Positions 33,710 through 42,353 of a stretch of DNA of 64,000 nt are shown here, piece after piece. The notes beneath the pieces were generated by a model. That model was not told the origin of the DNA and ran no database searches. It was given only the letters and a program-made list of their open reading frames with translations. This stretch comes from JAVBQJ01 sp031549115 (GTDB lineage: Bacteria; Verrucomicrobiota; Lentisphaeria; Victivallales; Victivallaceae). Made by a program: the position numbers and the translations under genes. The stretch lies in NCBI GenBank assembly GCA_031549115.1, contig JAVBQJ010000021.1, positions 1 to 64,000 on the forward strand, read 5' to 3'. Positions within the stretch are counted from its first letter, which is position 1. The number at the start of each line of letters is the position of its first letter.

Positions 33710-34177
33710 CTATACCAGATCGACCAGTTTGGCTCCGATGAAGTCCGCGAGGGTTTGCGGCGCGATCGCGATGCTCAGGCCGACTCTGCCGCCATTGACG
33801 CCGATGGTCTCGAAGAGGATCGCGGTTTCGTCGATAAAGGTCGGAAATTGCTTCTTCATCCCGATCGGCGAACAGCCGCCGTGCATATAGCCGGTCAGCG
33901 GCAGCAACTGTTTCACCGTGATCATTTCGATGCTCTTCCGTCCGGCCGCGTGAGCCGCTTTTTTCAAATTCAGCGATTCGTTGCCCGGGATTACGAACAC
34001 GAAGTATTCCGGCCCCGGCGCCTGGGCCACCAGGGTTTTGAAGGTCTGCTCCTCCGGGATGCCGAGCTTATGGGCGGTGGATATCGCGTCGACATAGCCG
34101 TCGGAGACGTCGTATTCGAGCATCCGGTACGCGATTGCGGCGTTTTCGAGCAGCCGCAGGGCATTGGTTTTGGTCAT
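33710..34177 (-). CDS. ybaK: Cys-tRNA(Pro)/Cys-tRNA(Cys) deacylase, YbaK/EbsC type
   Basis: 155 residues, trans-editing factor that hydrolyses mischarged Cys-tRNA(Pro). Visible YbaK-domain blocks: NALRLLENAAIAYRMLEYD, FKTLVAQAPGPEYFVFVIPG, SLNLKKAAHAAGRKSIEMI, the glycine-rich loop TGYMHGGCSPIGMKK, FIDETAILFETIGVNGGR and GLSIAIAP. The conserved Lys of the FKTLV block and the GGCSP loop are intact. ATG 34177 fits the family N-terminus; a longer frame reaches into the M16 gene. It lies 11 bp after the M16 peptidase and is the last gene of that operon, ended by the bidirectional terminator. Confidence 0.92.
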   Translation of the reverse strand: MTKTNALRLLENAAIAYRMLEYDVSDGYVDAISTAHKLGIPEEQTFKTLVAQAPGPEYFVFVIPGNESLNLKKAAHAAGRKSIEMITVKQLLPLTGYMHGGCSPIGMKKQFPTFIDETAILFETIGVNGGRVGLSIAIAPQTLADFIGAKLVDLV

Positions 34178-34188
34178 GGTTTTCCGGC

Positions 34189-36696
34189 TTATGCTTTCGC
34201 CACCGTTGCCACCGTGACGCCGACGGCGTCGGCGAAGCAACGCCGCAATGTCGCGTTGACCGCGGCGCAATCCAGGGCTTCCAGCTCCTTTTCCTGCTTC
34301 AGCATCTCCTCGAAGCCGAGGCCGAAGTACTCCGAAAACATCGCGTTGGCCAGATAATCCGCGCCGTCTTCCCGGCGGCGGCGGAAGCGCACCTCCGTCG
34401 CCAGTTTGGCGGCGTCGAACTCCTCCTGCGTCAACCCCGTCTGCGCCAGATAATCCGCCTCCTGGCGCAAGAGCTCCGCCACCTCGGCCGATTTGGCATA
34501 TTCACAACCCGCCGAAAACGCGAAAAAGCCCCGCTGCCAGCCGCAATACGCCGTCAACGACGTCGAATACGCCAGCGACCGCTCCTCCCGGATCACCCGG
34601 AAGAGATGCGCCGACAGGCCGTTTTCCGCTTGCAGCAGGAGCTCCAGCGTCAGCCGCTCCGGATCGTTCTCCGCCATGCCCGGCAGTATGTACATCACCC
34701 GGCACTGTTCGCGCGCCACTTCCAGTTCGGCGCTTTGCGGCTCTGCCGGAAACTCCGGCTCCGGCGGCGGCGCCAGCGTCTTCGGACTCCACGCGAGCGC
34801 CGCATTCAGCGCCGCGAAACGCTCCCGTGCCAGCGCCGCGTCGAATGCGCCGCCGATGCCGAACACCGTCTGCGCCGGATGCCATAACCGGCGGTAAAAA
34901 TCCCGCATGGTCTCGGGTTTCAGCTTTTTGACCGCTGCGACGTCGCCGCGCGGCAAGCCGAAAGGATGATTGCCGAACAACAGTTTGCGCGCCAGGTCGT
35001 CGGCGCCCACCGCCGAAGCTCCCCGGCTTTTCAGGCTCTCGATGAAATTGGCACATTCCCGCTTCAGCGACTGCCGGTCGAAGCGCGGCGCCGTCAGCAA
35101 TAAATGCAGCATTTCCCATGCCGTCGACTCCGCCTCTTTCGGGGCATTCAAATGGATCATCAACGAGTTGACGCCGGGAGTGATGTTCAACTCCAGCGCG
35201 TGCCGGTCGAGGTGTTCGGCCAGGGCGCTTTCGTCGAAGTCCCCGGCTCCGGTCGGCAGCGCCGCCGCCAGCACCTGCGTGATGCCGTTGTTTGCCGTCG
35301 TCTCCCGGCTGCTTCCCCCCGGAAGCAGTACATACCAGTCGATGAGGCCGCTATGCTGATTGGAGCAGGTGATGACCGGCGCCGCCGTCCAGTCGCTTTC
35401 GCGCTTCAGCGTGCCCGCTTCGACCTCCGGAAGCGGCTGATTTTTTGCCGCGCGGTTTTCCGGCGCCATCCGGATCACGTTGGATTGTTCGCGCCGCATG
35501 GCGCCGGCCAACAGTGTTTGCAGTTCTTCGGAGGTTACCGCCGCCAGCCGGGCATGGTAGGCTTCGGGCGAAGACGCCGTGCCGGTGGCCGCGATGGTTT
35601 CGGTCAGTTCGAACGCCCAGTCCCGGCCGCTCTTGAGGTCACGGCGGTCATCGGTGATCCGGCGCAGCTTCTCCTCCTCCAGCAATTCCGGGGTGAAGCC
35701 GGTGCGCGCCACTTCGGCCAGCTCGGCAAATATCGCCTCTTCCAGAGCCTCCAATTTGGCCGGTTCCGCCGCCGCCGCGAAGCCCATTACGCCGGGGCAG
35801 CCGAGCGGATAGGCGAAGGAACGGAACTGTACTGCCAACTCCCGTTCGCGCCACAGCTTGTGCACCAATACGCTGGAGGCATTCTGCCCCAGCAGGCCCG
35901 ACAGCAGATCCGCCGCCGGAATGCACGGGTCCGACGCCTCCGGCAACCGGTAGACGATGCCGAGCCGCGCCACCGGGTCGGGGAACTGCAACGTGGTCAC
36001 GGTCGCTTCCAGTTGCGGTCCGTCGAGCGGCAATACCGCTTCGGCCAGGAAAGAGCGCGGCCAGGATTCGACCCGCTTTGTCAGCGCATCCGCGATTTCA
36101 TCCGGATCGACGGCGCCCGAAACCACGAAAAACACCCGCCCCGGCGTATAGCGGCGGCGGTGATAGTCCAACAGCATGTCACGAGTGACTCCGGCGATCA
36201 GTTCGCGGTAGCCGATGATCGGATGCCGCACCGGGTGCTTCTGGTAGGTGTTGACCCACAGCGCCTGTTCCAGCCGCAACCCGGGGACGTCGTCGCGCAA
36301 GTCGCATTCGCGCAGGATCACCTGGCGTTCGCTTTGAAATTTCGCCTCCGGAATCTCCGGGGCGCGCAGCATTTGCACCAGTACGTCGAGCGCGGCGACG
36401 CAATTCGCCGACGGCAGTTCGGTGTAGAAGACCGTATGGGTGTAACTGGTGTAGGCGTTGAAATCGCCGCCGAGGCGGTTGATGGTGCGGCTGGCGTCGT
36501 CGCCGGGGTAACCTTCGCAGCCTTGAAACAGCAGATGTTCCAGATAATGCGAGACGCCGCAGCCGAGCATTTCCGCTTCGTGGATGCTGCCGGTGCGCAC
36601 ACCGGCGCATATCGTGGTCAGCTGCGCTCCCGGATGCTTATGCAGATACAATTCCATTCCATTCGGAAGTTGCCGGCGGATGATTGATTCAGTCAA
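34189..36696 (-). CDS. M16-family zinc metallopeptidase
   Basis: 835 residues, two pitrilysin-like halves. The inverted zinc motif HxxEH is present as His50-Tyr-Leu-Glu53-His54 in VSHYLEHLLFQG, with the distal Glu in FQSERQVILREC. The second half (from about residue 430, GLIDWYVLLPGGSSRE) lacks the motif, as is usual for the inactive half. It would degrade peptides; no signal peptide is seen. The start is taken as TTG at 36696, because AAGGAG sits 6 bp before it and LTESIIRRQLPNGM matches M16 N-termini; an upstream ATG at 36732 would sit inside the previous gene. It overlaps that gene by 8 bp. Confidence 0.9.
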   Translation of the reverse strand: MTESIIRRQLPNGMELYLHKHPGAQLTTICAGVRTGSIHEAEMLGCGVSHYLEHLLFQGCEGYPGDDASRTINRLGGDFNAYTSYTHTVFYTELPSANCVAALDVLVQMLRAPEIPEAKFQSERQVILRECDLRDDVPGLRLEQALWVNTYQKHPVRHPIIGYRELIAGVTRDMLLDYHRRRYTPGRVFFVVSGAVDPDEIADALTKRVESWPRSFLAEAVLPLDGPQLEATVTTLQFPDPVARLGIVYRLPEASDPCIPAADLLSGLLGQNASSVLVHKLWRERELAVQFRSFAYPLGCPGVMGFAAAAEPAKLEALEEAIFAELAEVARTGFTPELLEEEKLRRITDDRRDLKSGRDWAFELTETIAATGTASSPEAYHARLAAVTSEELQTLLAGAMRREQSNVIRMAPENRAAKNQPLPEVEAGTLKRESDWTAAPVITCSNQHSGLIDWYVLLPGGSSRETTANNGITQVLAAALPTGAGDFDESALAEHLDRHALELNITPGVNSLMIHLNAPKEAESTAWEMLHLLLTAPRFDRQSLKRECANFIESLKSRGASAVGADDLARKLLFGNHPFGLPRGDVAAVKKLKPETMRDFYRRLWHPAQTVFGIGGAFDAALARERFAALNAALAWSPKTLAPPPEPEFPAEPQSAELEVAREQCRVMYILPGMAENDPERLTLELLLQAENGLSAHLFRVIREERSLAYSTSLTAYCGWQRGFFAFSAGCEYAKSAEVAELLRQEADYLAQTGLTQEEFDAAKLATEVRFRRRREDGADYLANAMFSEYFGLGFEEMLKQEKELEALDCAAVNATLRRCFADAVGVTVATVAKA

Positions 36697-37084
36697 TGGA
36701 TTCTCCTTCCCATTGCATGGGTCCGGCGGCATGCACCGGAGATTGGTATAAAATAACTCCGGGCAGTTGAAAGTCCTGAACGGAATCGCTTTCCTGGGTA
36801 CTCAGAAGGCCCGCTTCCACCAGCGAAAAGACGATCTTGCCGACCGCCTCGGGGGTGTTTACGCCCCATTCGCCCAGCACGGCGTCGCCCCATTCGCCGA
36901 AATCCCGCGCCACCGCCACTTTGAATTGCTCCAGAACCTCCAGCGCGGTGACGTGGCGGGCGTTGTTCTGGCGCATCACCGTTTCCAGGACGACCTGGTG
37001 GACAAAGCCGTAGGCGTCCTCCGGATAGGCACCGGGGCGTTCCGCCAACTCATGGATTCTCTGTTCCAGCGATTCGTCGGTCAT
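36689..37084 (-). CDS. PVC-restricted conserved protein (TIGR04138/Minf_1886 type)
   Basis: 131 residues, soluble, no motif of known function. Segments AYPEDAYGFVHQVVLETVM, HVTALEVLEQFKVAVARDFG, AVLGEWGVNTPEAVGKIVFSLVEAGLLSTQESDSVQDF match my memory of a small family restricted to Verrucomicrobia, Planctomycetes and relatives. It ends in an 8-bp overlap with the M16 gene, whose ribosome site lies inside it, so both are translationally coupled. The ATG at 37084 has a weak ribosome site; a TTG at 37123 overlapping the upstream GDPD gene is the alternative. It serves as a taxonomic marker more than a functional clue. Confidence 0.75.
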   Translation of the reverse strand: MTDESLEQRIHELAERPGAYPEDAYGFVHQVVLETVMRQNNARHVTALEVLEQFKVAVARDFGEWGDAVLGEWGVNTPEAVGKIVFSLVEAGLLSTQESDSVQDFQLPGVILYQSPVHAAGPMQWEGESID

Positions 37085-37106
37085 AGATGGAAGACGAGCC
37101 TTTCGG

Positions 37107-37925
37107 TTACTTGGCCGGGACAAGTGCTTTTTTCAGGGCCGCGGCCCGGTTGGAGGTAACGGCCTCGACGCCATTTTCGACGTAATACCGGGCCAACGCT
37201 TCGTCGTCGATGGTCCATACCGCCAGCTTGAAGCCGGCTTCGCGCCACTGTTTGAACGCTTCCGGCGGCCATTTGGTGTAACCGGCCACATCCAATCCGG
37301 CCGCATTGCTGTCGTATCCGGAACGGATCAGCGCCTCGACACCGGGCTTGTACTCGCCGGTTTCCTCGTCGATTCCCCACCCGGCCAGCAGGTAGCCGGT
37401 ATGTTCCGGCATCACCTCGGCGGCGCGCCTGACCTGATCGGGATGGAAGCTGATGATGGTGATCTGCTCGGGTTTCAATTCGGTTTCGTCGAGCAGCCGT
37501 TTTACCGCGTTGACCAATTCGGGGTTGTCGTCCTTCAGCTCGATATAAACCTGTTTGCCTTCGGGGACGGTGGCCAGCAAGTCGCGCAACAGCGGCATCG
37601 GCTCCCCGGCGAATTCCGGCGCCTTGTGGCTGCCCATGTCCAGTTTGCTCAACTCCGCCCAATCGGTTTGCCTGATCTCCAGATCGGCGCCGCCGCCGGT
37701 GCGTTTGGTATTGCCGTCGTGGCAGATCACCACGTGACCGTCACGGCTGAGATAGACGTCGCATTCGACACCGTCGGCGCCGCGTTCCCAGGCCAGTTGA
37801 AATGCCTTCATGGTGTTTTCGGGCGCATCGGCGGATTCGCCGCGGTGGGAAATGAAATCGACCCCGTGGACGGCGGCAAAGGAACCGGCGGCGACCGCGG
37901 CGGCTAAAAATTTCTTCTGCAACAT
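37107..37925 (-). CDS. Secreted glycerophosphodiester phosphodiesterase
   Basis: 272 residues with a signal peptide (MLQKKFLAAAVAAGSFAAVHG). The GDPD barrel shows FISHRGESADAPENT (catalytic His-Arg and Glu), GADGVECDVYLSRDGHVVICHD (metal-binding Glu/Asp and second His), VYIELKDD, and the C-terminal VWTIDDEALARYYVENGVEAVTSN. It hydrolyses glycerophosphodiesters to glycerol-3-phosphate and an alcohol in the periplasm, phospholipid or teichoic-type scavenging. ATG 37925 follows AGGAG with 7-bp spacing. It is the first gene of the minus-strand operon GDPD, PVC protein, M16 peptidase, ybaK; the functional link between them is not evident. Confidence 0.92.
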   Translation of the reverse strand: MLQKKFLAAAVAAGSFAAVHGVDFISHRGESADAPENTMKAFQLAWERGADGVECDVYLSRDGHVVICHDGNTKRTGGGADLEIRQTDWAELSKLDMGSHKAPEFAGEPMPLLRDLLATVPEGKQVYIELKDDNPELVNAVKRLLDETELKPEQITIISFHPDQVRRAAEVMPEHTGYLLAGWGIDEETGEYKPGVEALIRSGYDSNAAGLDVAGYTKWPPEAFKQWREAGFKLAVWTIDDEALARYYVENGVEAVTSNRAAALKKALVPAK

Positions 37926-38006
37926 GACCAATCTCCTGAAAACGGGTTAATTCGCACGAATCTCTTAAAAATACAACGGAAATGCACATTTATCAACCCT
38001 TTGAAT

Positions 38007-38035
38007 TTGAAATAATGTAAAAAAGCAATTATGTT
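38007..38035 (+). promoter_or_regulatory. Putative sigma70 promoter of purA
   Basis: TTGAAA, a 17-bp AT-rich spacer and TATGTT, 43 bp upstream of the purA start in the divergent spacer shared with the GDPD operon. Confidence 0.5.
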
Positions 38036-38077
38036 ATAGTTTTCAAGAATACAATAGTAAAAAACAGGAGTTGGGAA

Positions 38078-39352
38078 ATGCCGCTTGATATATTGGTCGG
38101 GACCCAGTGGGGCGACGAAGGCAAGGGGAAGCTGATCGACGTGTTGACGCGCGACATCGATATGGTCGTGCGGTTCCAGGGGGGCAGCAATGCCGGCCAT
38201 ACCGTCGAAATCGGCAGTGAAAAATACGTGCTGCACCTGGTACCGTCCGGGATTTTCCGTCCCGGTGTCGCCTGTGTGATCGGTAACGGCGTGGTGGTCG
38301 ATCCGCTGGCGCTGGTGCGCGAAATGAAGGAGCTGACCGACCGCGGCCTCGATGTCCGGCAGATTCAGCTCAGCAGCAAGTGCCATTTGATTTTCCGTTA
38401 CCACCAGCAGGCGGACGCGCTCAAGGAAGCCGCGCTCGGCCCCGGCAAGAAGATCGGCACCACCGGCCGCGGCATCGGCCCGGCGTACGCGGACAAGGCG
38501 TACCGTTGCGGCATTCGCGGCGGCGAGCTGACCAATCTGGAAGTGCTCGAAGCCAAATTCCGCGACCAGTCGGCGAAATACAACAAGCTCTTTGCCGAAG
38601 CCGGCCTGGTAGAGCTGGACATCGATGCGGAATGGGCCAAAGTGCGCGAAGCCGCCGAATATCTGGCGCCCTTCGTCTGCGATACCGTCTATTCGGTCAA
38701 TCGCGCTCTTGCGGCCGGGAAGCGGGTTCTGTGCGAAGGCGCCCAGGGCGCGCTGCTCGATATCGACCACGGCACTTATCCGTTTGTCACCAGCAGCACC
38801 ACCACCTCCGGCGGCGCCTGCGGCGGCGCCGGTGTCGCGCCGAAGCACGTCGGTACGGTTTGGGGCGTGATCAAGGCCTATACCACCCGCGTCGGCGAAG
38901 GTCCGTTTCCGACCGAATTGCACGATGCAGCAGGCGACGAGCTGCGCCAGATCGGCCGGGAATTCGGCGCGACCACGGGACGTCCGCGCCGCTGCGGCTG
39001 GTTCGACGCGGTGATCACCGGATACTCCTGTATGGTCAACGGCGTGGATAAATTGGCGGTGACCAAGCTCGACGTGCTGGATACGCTGCCGGAGCTCAAG
39101 CTCTGCACCGCGTACGAATTGGATGGGAAGGTGATTCAAGAGGTGCCGGCGGAAGTCGATGCGTTGGGCCGTGTGAAACCGGTGTACGAATCGATGCCCG
39201 GCTGGTGCTGCTCGACCGCCGAAGCCCGCTCCTGGGAAGATCTGCCGGAAAATGCGCGCAAGTATCTGGCCCGGATGGCGGAATTGGTGAGTTCCAAGGT
39301 GGCGATCGTTTCGGTCGGTCCGAAGCGCGAGCAGACCTTCGAAGTCAAGTAA
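38078..39352 (+). CDS. purA: Adenylosuccinate synthetase
   Basis: GTP-dependent first step from IMP to AMP. 424 residues, normal length. Signatures: GTQWGDEGKGKLID (P-loop and catalytic Asp), FQGGSNAGHTV (catalytic His), TTGRGIGPAYADKAYR, EGAQGALLDIDHGTYPFVTSS, GVIKAYTTRVGEGPFPTEL, TTGRPRRCGWFD and the base-specificity KLDVLD. CAGGAG precedes the ATG. rodA follows after 88 bp and may be co-transcribed, since no terminator hairpin was found between them. Confidence 0.97.
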   Translation: MPLDILVGTQWGDEGKGKLIDVLTRDIDMVVRFQGGSNAGHTVEIGSEKYVLHLVPSGIFRPGVACVIGNGVVVDPLALVREMKELTDRGLDVRQIQLSSKCHLIFRYHQQADALKEAALGPGKKIGTTGRGIGPAYADKAYRCGIRGGELTNLEVLEAKFRDQSAKYNKLFAEAGLVELDIDAEWAKVREAAEYLAPFVCDTVYSVNRALAAGKRVLCEGAQGALLDIDHGTYPFVTSSTTTSGGACGGAGVAPKHVGTVWGVIKAYTTRVGEGPFPTELHDAAGDELRQIGREFGATTGRPRRCGWFDAVITGYSCMVNGVDKLAVTKLDVLDTLPELKLCTAYELDGKVIQEVPAEVDALGRVKPVYESMPGWCCSTAEARSWEDLPENARKYLARMAELVSSKVAIVSVGPKREQTFEVK

Positions 39353-39440
39353 ATCGTTCTTTTTTTGATTTTTGATTCCGGCCTCCGGTATTTCCAGATC
39401 GAAATGCCGGGGGCCGTTACGACTGCCAACGGTGTTGTCC

Positions 39441-40637
39441 ATGCGGGTACGGATCTTACAGAAATCGCCGGACTCAGCCGGCTTTTGGGCGCGTGTCGGC
39501 GCCTTTTTCGGCAGCTTCGACTATGGGCAGATTCTGGCGATTGCGGTGCTGCTGTGTTTCGGGCTGGTATTCATCCGTTCGACCGGGGAGCAGGTCGGCA
39601 CGGCGCAGTATCTGGGCTTTTTCTGGAAACAGCTCTCCTGGGTCGGGGTCGGCTTTGCCGCCTGGGTTTTTTTCGCGGTCAGCGACTACCGTAAACTGGA
39701 GCCGTTGAGTTGGCTGATCTATCTGGTGGCGATCGGACTGCTGATCGCGGTTTTGATCTGGGGGCCGCGCATCTACGACGCCAAACGCTGGCTCATTCTC
39801 AATTTCGGAGCATTCCGGCAACAGCTGCAGCCGTCGGAATTCGGCAAAATCGGGCTGATTCTGGTGCTGGCGTCGATCCTGGGCAACCATAACTTCAACA
39901 TCGACCGGTGGCGTCATCTGGCGCTGGTGGCCGGAGTGGTCGCGCTGCCGTTCGCACTGGTGGTGGTCGAGCCGGACCTTGGCGGTTCGTTGATTTTCCT
40001 GCCGATTGCCGGTGCGATGATCTTCGCGGCGGGCTTGAAGTGGCGTAAAATCCTCCGGCTCGGCGCCGTGATTGCGGTTGTCGGTTCGGTGCTGGTCGCC
40101 AACGAATTGCTGCAGGTGGCGCCGCTGCTGCACGGTTATCAGAAAAACCGCATCCTCACCTTTATGAATCCGACCAAGGATATCTCCGGGCGCGATTATA
40201 ACTCCTACCAGGCGCGCCTCGCGGTCGGTTCGGGCGGGGTCCTGGGCAAAGGCATCGGGCAGGGCACCCAGAATGCGTTGGGCTTCCTGCCGCAGACCGT
40301 CGCCAACAACGACTTCATTTTTTCGGTGATTGCCGAGGAGACCGGGTTTGCCGGAAGCCTGCTTTTGATCGCGATGATGGGGTTATTGATTTACACGACG
40401 CTGCGGACGGCATGGATTGCCGATACACCATATGGGCGCTATCTGGCGGTGGGATTCGGGGTGATGCTGTTTATGCACACGTTCGTCAACATCGGAATGA
40501 GTGTCGGGCTGGCGCCGGTGAAAGGTACGCCGCTGCCGCTGGTCAGCTACGGCGGCAGCTTCGCAGTTTCCACCATGTCGATGCTGGGCGTGGTTCAGTC
40601 GATTTACCGTTGTTCAAAGCGAGAGGAGAAGTTATGA
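39441..40637 (+). CDS. rodA: Rod-shape/peptidoglycan glycosyltransferase RodA
   Basis: SEDS-family polytopic membrane enzyme polymerising lipid II. About 398 residues with some ten membrane segments. SEDS landmarks: QLQPSEFGKIGLILVLA, VVEPDLGGSLIFLPIAG (catalytic Asp of the EPDLG motif), YQARLAVGSGGVLGKGIGQGTQ, FLPQTVANNDFIFSVIAEETGF and the C-terminal LPLVSYGGSFAVSTMSMLGVVQS. The QxxLAVGSGG and DFIF blocks suit RodA rather than FtsW. The ATG at 39441 lacks an obvious ribosome site; a TTG at 39372 is an upstream option. It ends in a 4-bp overlap with pepD. Confidence 0.92.
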   Translation: MRVRILQKSPDSAGFWARVGAFFGSFDYGQILAIAVLLCFGLVFIRSTGEQVGTAQYLGFFWKQLSWVGVGFAAWVFFAVSDYRKLEPLSWLIYLVAIGLLIAVLIWGPRIYDAKRWLILNFGAFRQQLQPSEFGKIGLILVLASILGNHNFNIDRWRHLALVAGVVALPFALVVVEPDLGGSLIFLPIAGAMIFAAGLKWRKILRLGAVIAVVGSVLVANELLQVAPLLHGYQKNRILTFMNPTKDISGRDYNSYQARLAVGSGGVLGKGIGQGTQNALGFLPQTVANNDFIFSVIAEETGFAGSLLLIAMMGLLIYTTLRTAWIADTPYGRYLAVGFGVMLFMHTFVNIGMSVGLAPVKGTPLPLVSYGGSFAVSTMSMLGVVQSIYRCSKREEKL

Positions 40638-42034
40638 ACTGGTTGGATTTTTTCGCTGAAATCTGTAAGATTCCGCACCCGTCCAAGCGGGAAGCCGCAT
40701 TGGCGGCGTGGCTCAAACTTCAGGCGGAAACGGCCGGTCTTACGGCCCGTATGGATGCCAAAGGAAATCTGGCGATCGACCGCGAAGCGACTCCCGGTTA
40801 TGAACGGCGGCCACGGGTGATCCTGCAGGCGCATATGGATATGGTGCCGCAGGTCCGTCCCGGTTTTTCTTTCGATTTTGAGCGTGACCCGGTGCCATGG
40901 CAGATCGACGGCGACTGGATTCATACCGGCGGGAAAACCACGCTCGGCGCCGACAACGGCATTGCGATCGCGTTGATGATGGAGCTGCTGCTCGATCCCG
41001 GAACCAAAGCCGGGCCGTTGCGTGGCTTGTTCACGGTCGAGGAGGAGATCGGTTTGAACGGTGCCGCCGAAGCCGATCCGGCCTTTCTCGAGGGCGACTG
41101 GCTGGTGAATCTGGACTCCGAAGACGACGCCAGCTTCTTTGTCGGCTGTGCCGGCGGCATGCGCCTCGGCGCGGAAATGCGTTTCCCGCTGGAGGCGGTT
41201 CCGGCCGGGTACCGTGGTGTCGCAATTGAAGTTTCCGGCCTGCCCGGCGGCCACTCCGGGGTCGACATCAACAAGAATCGCGGCAACGCCAACGCGATCA
41301 TGCTCGATGTGCTCGCCCGGCATCCGGAAGTCCGGGTTGCCGAATTGGCCGGCGGCACGGTGGACAATGCGATTCCGCGCGAATGCCGGATGACCGGCGC
41401 CGCTCCGGCGCTGCCGGATTTGGCCGCACTGGAAGCCGAATGGCGTCGAAAGCTCGGGGATAACGGGGAACAGCTGGCGATCCGGGCCGGTGAGGCGCCG
41501 CTTCCGGCGCAAGTGTGGGAGGCCGGTCGTACGAAAGCTTTTGTTGACGCGCTGCGTTCGATTCCGAACGAAGTGGTAAAAATGAGCGGCAATTACCCCG
41601 GCGTGGTCGAAACTTCCGGTAATCTCGCCGCGTTCCGCACGGTCGCTCCCGGCGTGCTCGATATCAATACATCGCAGCGGTCGCTGATCGATTCGGAGCG
41701 CGAAAAACTGACCGCCGCCATCGCGGCCGCGTTGCGGAGTGTCGGCGCCGAATGCACTTCCGATAATTTTTACTGCGCCTGGACGCCGCAGGCGGATTCG
41801 GCCCTGACCCGGGCCGCGGATGCGGTCTACCTGGAATTGTTCGGCCGCATTCCCGCCCATGAAATCATGCACGCCGGACTGGAAGCCGCCACCTTCGGCA
41901 GCCGCAATTCCCACTTACAGATGATCTCGGTCGGTCCCCTGATGCTCGATCCGCATTCTCCCTCCGAACGCGTCAGCATCTCCAGCACCGAACGCATCCG
42001 CCAATGGCTCTACTGTCTCCTCGCGCGGCGGTGA
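40634..42034 (+). CDS. pepD: Beta-Ala-His dipeptidase / aminoacyl-histidine dipeptidase
   Basis: 466-residue M20-family zinc dipeptidase, cytosolic. Metal and catalytic motifs: LQAHMDMVPQ (first His-x-Asp), TTLGADNGIAIALMM (bridging Asp), LFTVEEEIGLNGA (catalytic Glu pair), VNLDSED, and the late HAGLEAATFG His. The lid/dimerisation insertion lies between SGLPGGHSGVDINKNRGNAN and SGNYPGVVETSGNLA. The ATG at 40634 overlaps the rodA stop by 4 bp, with GAGAGGAGAAG upstream. Degrades carnosine-like and other dipeptides. The pairing with rodA is probably only transcriptional economy. Confidence 0.93.
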   Translation: MNWLDFFAEICKIPHPSKREAALAAWLKLQAETAGLTARMDAKGNLAIDREATPGYERRPRVILQAHMDMVPQVRPGFSFDFERDPVPWQIDGDWIHTGGKTTLGADNGIAIALMMELLLDPGTKAGPLRGLFTVEEEIGLNGAAEADPAFLEGDWLVNLDSEDDASFFVGCAGGMRLGAEMRFPLEAVPAGYRGVAIEVSGLPGGHSGVDINKNRGNANAIMLDVLARHPEVRVAELAGGTVDNAIPRECRMTGAAPALPDLAALEAEWRRKLGDNGEQLAIRAGEAPLPAQVWEAGRTKAFVDALRSIPNEVVKMSGNYPGVVETSGNLAAFRTVAPGVLDINTSQRSLIDSEREKLTAAIAAALRSVGAECTSDNFYCAWTPQADSALTRAADAVYLELFGRIPAHEIMHAGLEAATFGSRNSHLQMISVGPLMLDPHSPSERVSISSTERIRQWLYCLLARR

Positions 42035-42049
42035 AGTGGCGGGCGATGG

Positions 42050-42328
42050 TCTTGGGGAAAAGAGAAGGGCCCCCTTTTGAGGAAAGGGGCTCCCTTCTCT
42101 CTTCCCCCTCAAACCTTTTTGTATCACGATTTATGGATTTGTTGCACAAATCCATAAATCGGAGCTTCAAAGATTGGGGTGCATGCTTGACGGTCGTCCG
42201 GGAATTAATGTTCATTTTTTGCCCAACGAGGCAAAAAATTACGTTGAAAAGGTTTGGGGAGGTGGGGTGGAGGTTTGGAGGAGGGGCGGAACCCGTTTCC
42301 TCAAAACGGGTTCCGCCCCTCCTCCAAG
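42050..42328. other. Hairpin-rich structured spacer (four inverted repeats)
   Basis: The 319-bp gap between pepD and the UroD-family gene holds no gene but four hairpins: (1) 42059-42105, arms AGAGAAGGG.../...CCCTTCTCT with one bulge; (2) 42127-42161, perfect 15-bp stem, 5-nt loop; (3) 42214-42239, perfect 10-bp stem with T- and A-rich outer arms; (4) 42277-42325, perfect 22-bp stem, loop CCTCA. CAAACCTTTT near 42111 can also pair with AAAAGGTTTG near 42247, enclosing hairpins 2 and 3. Hairpin 4 probably terminates one or both convergent transcripts. The whole could be a structured RNA or a MITE remnant. Confidence 0.7.
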
Positions 42329-42353
42329 TTCTCCCGCCCGCATGACCGGGCGC

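Noticed and set aside
42127..42161. Hairpin 2 as a standard rho-independent terminator
   Set aside because: The stem is AT-rich and no T-tract follows on either strand; hairpin 4 is a better terminator candidate.
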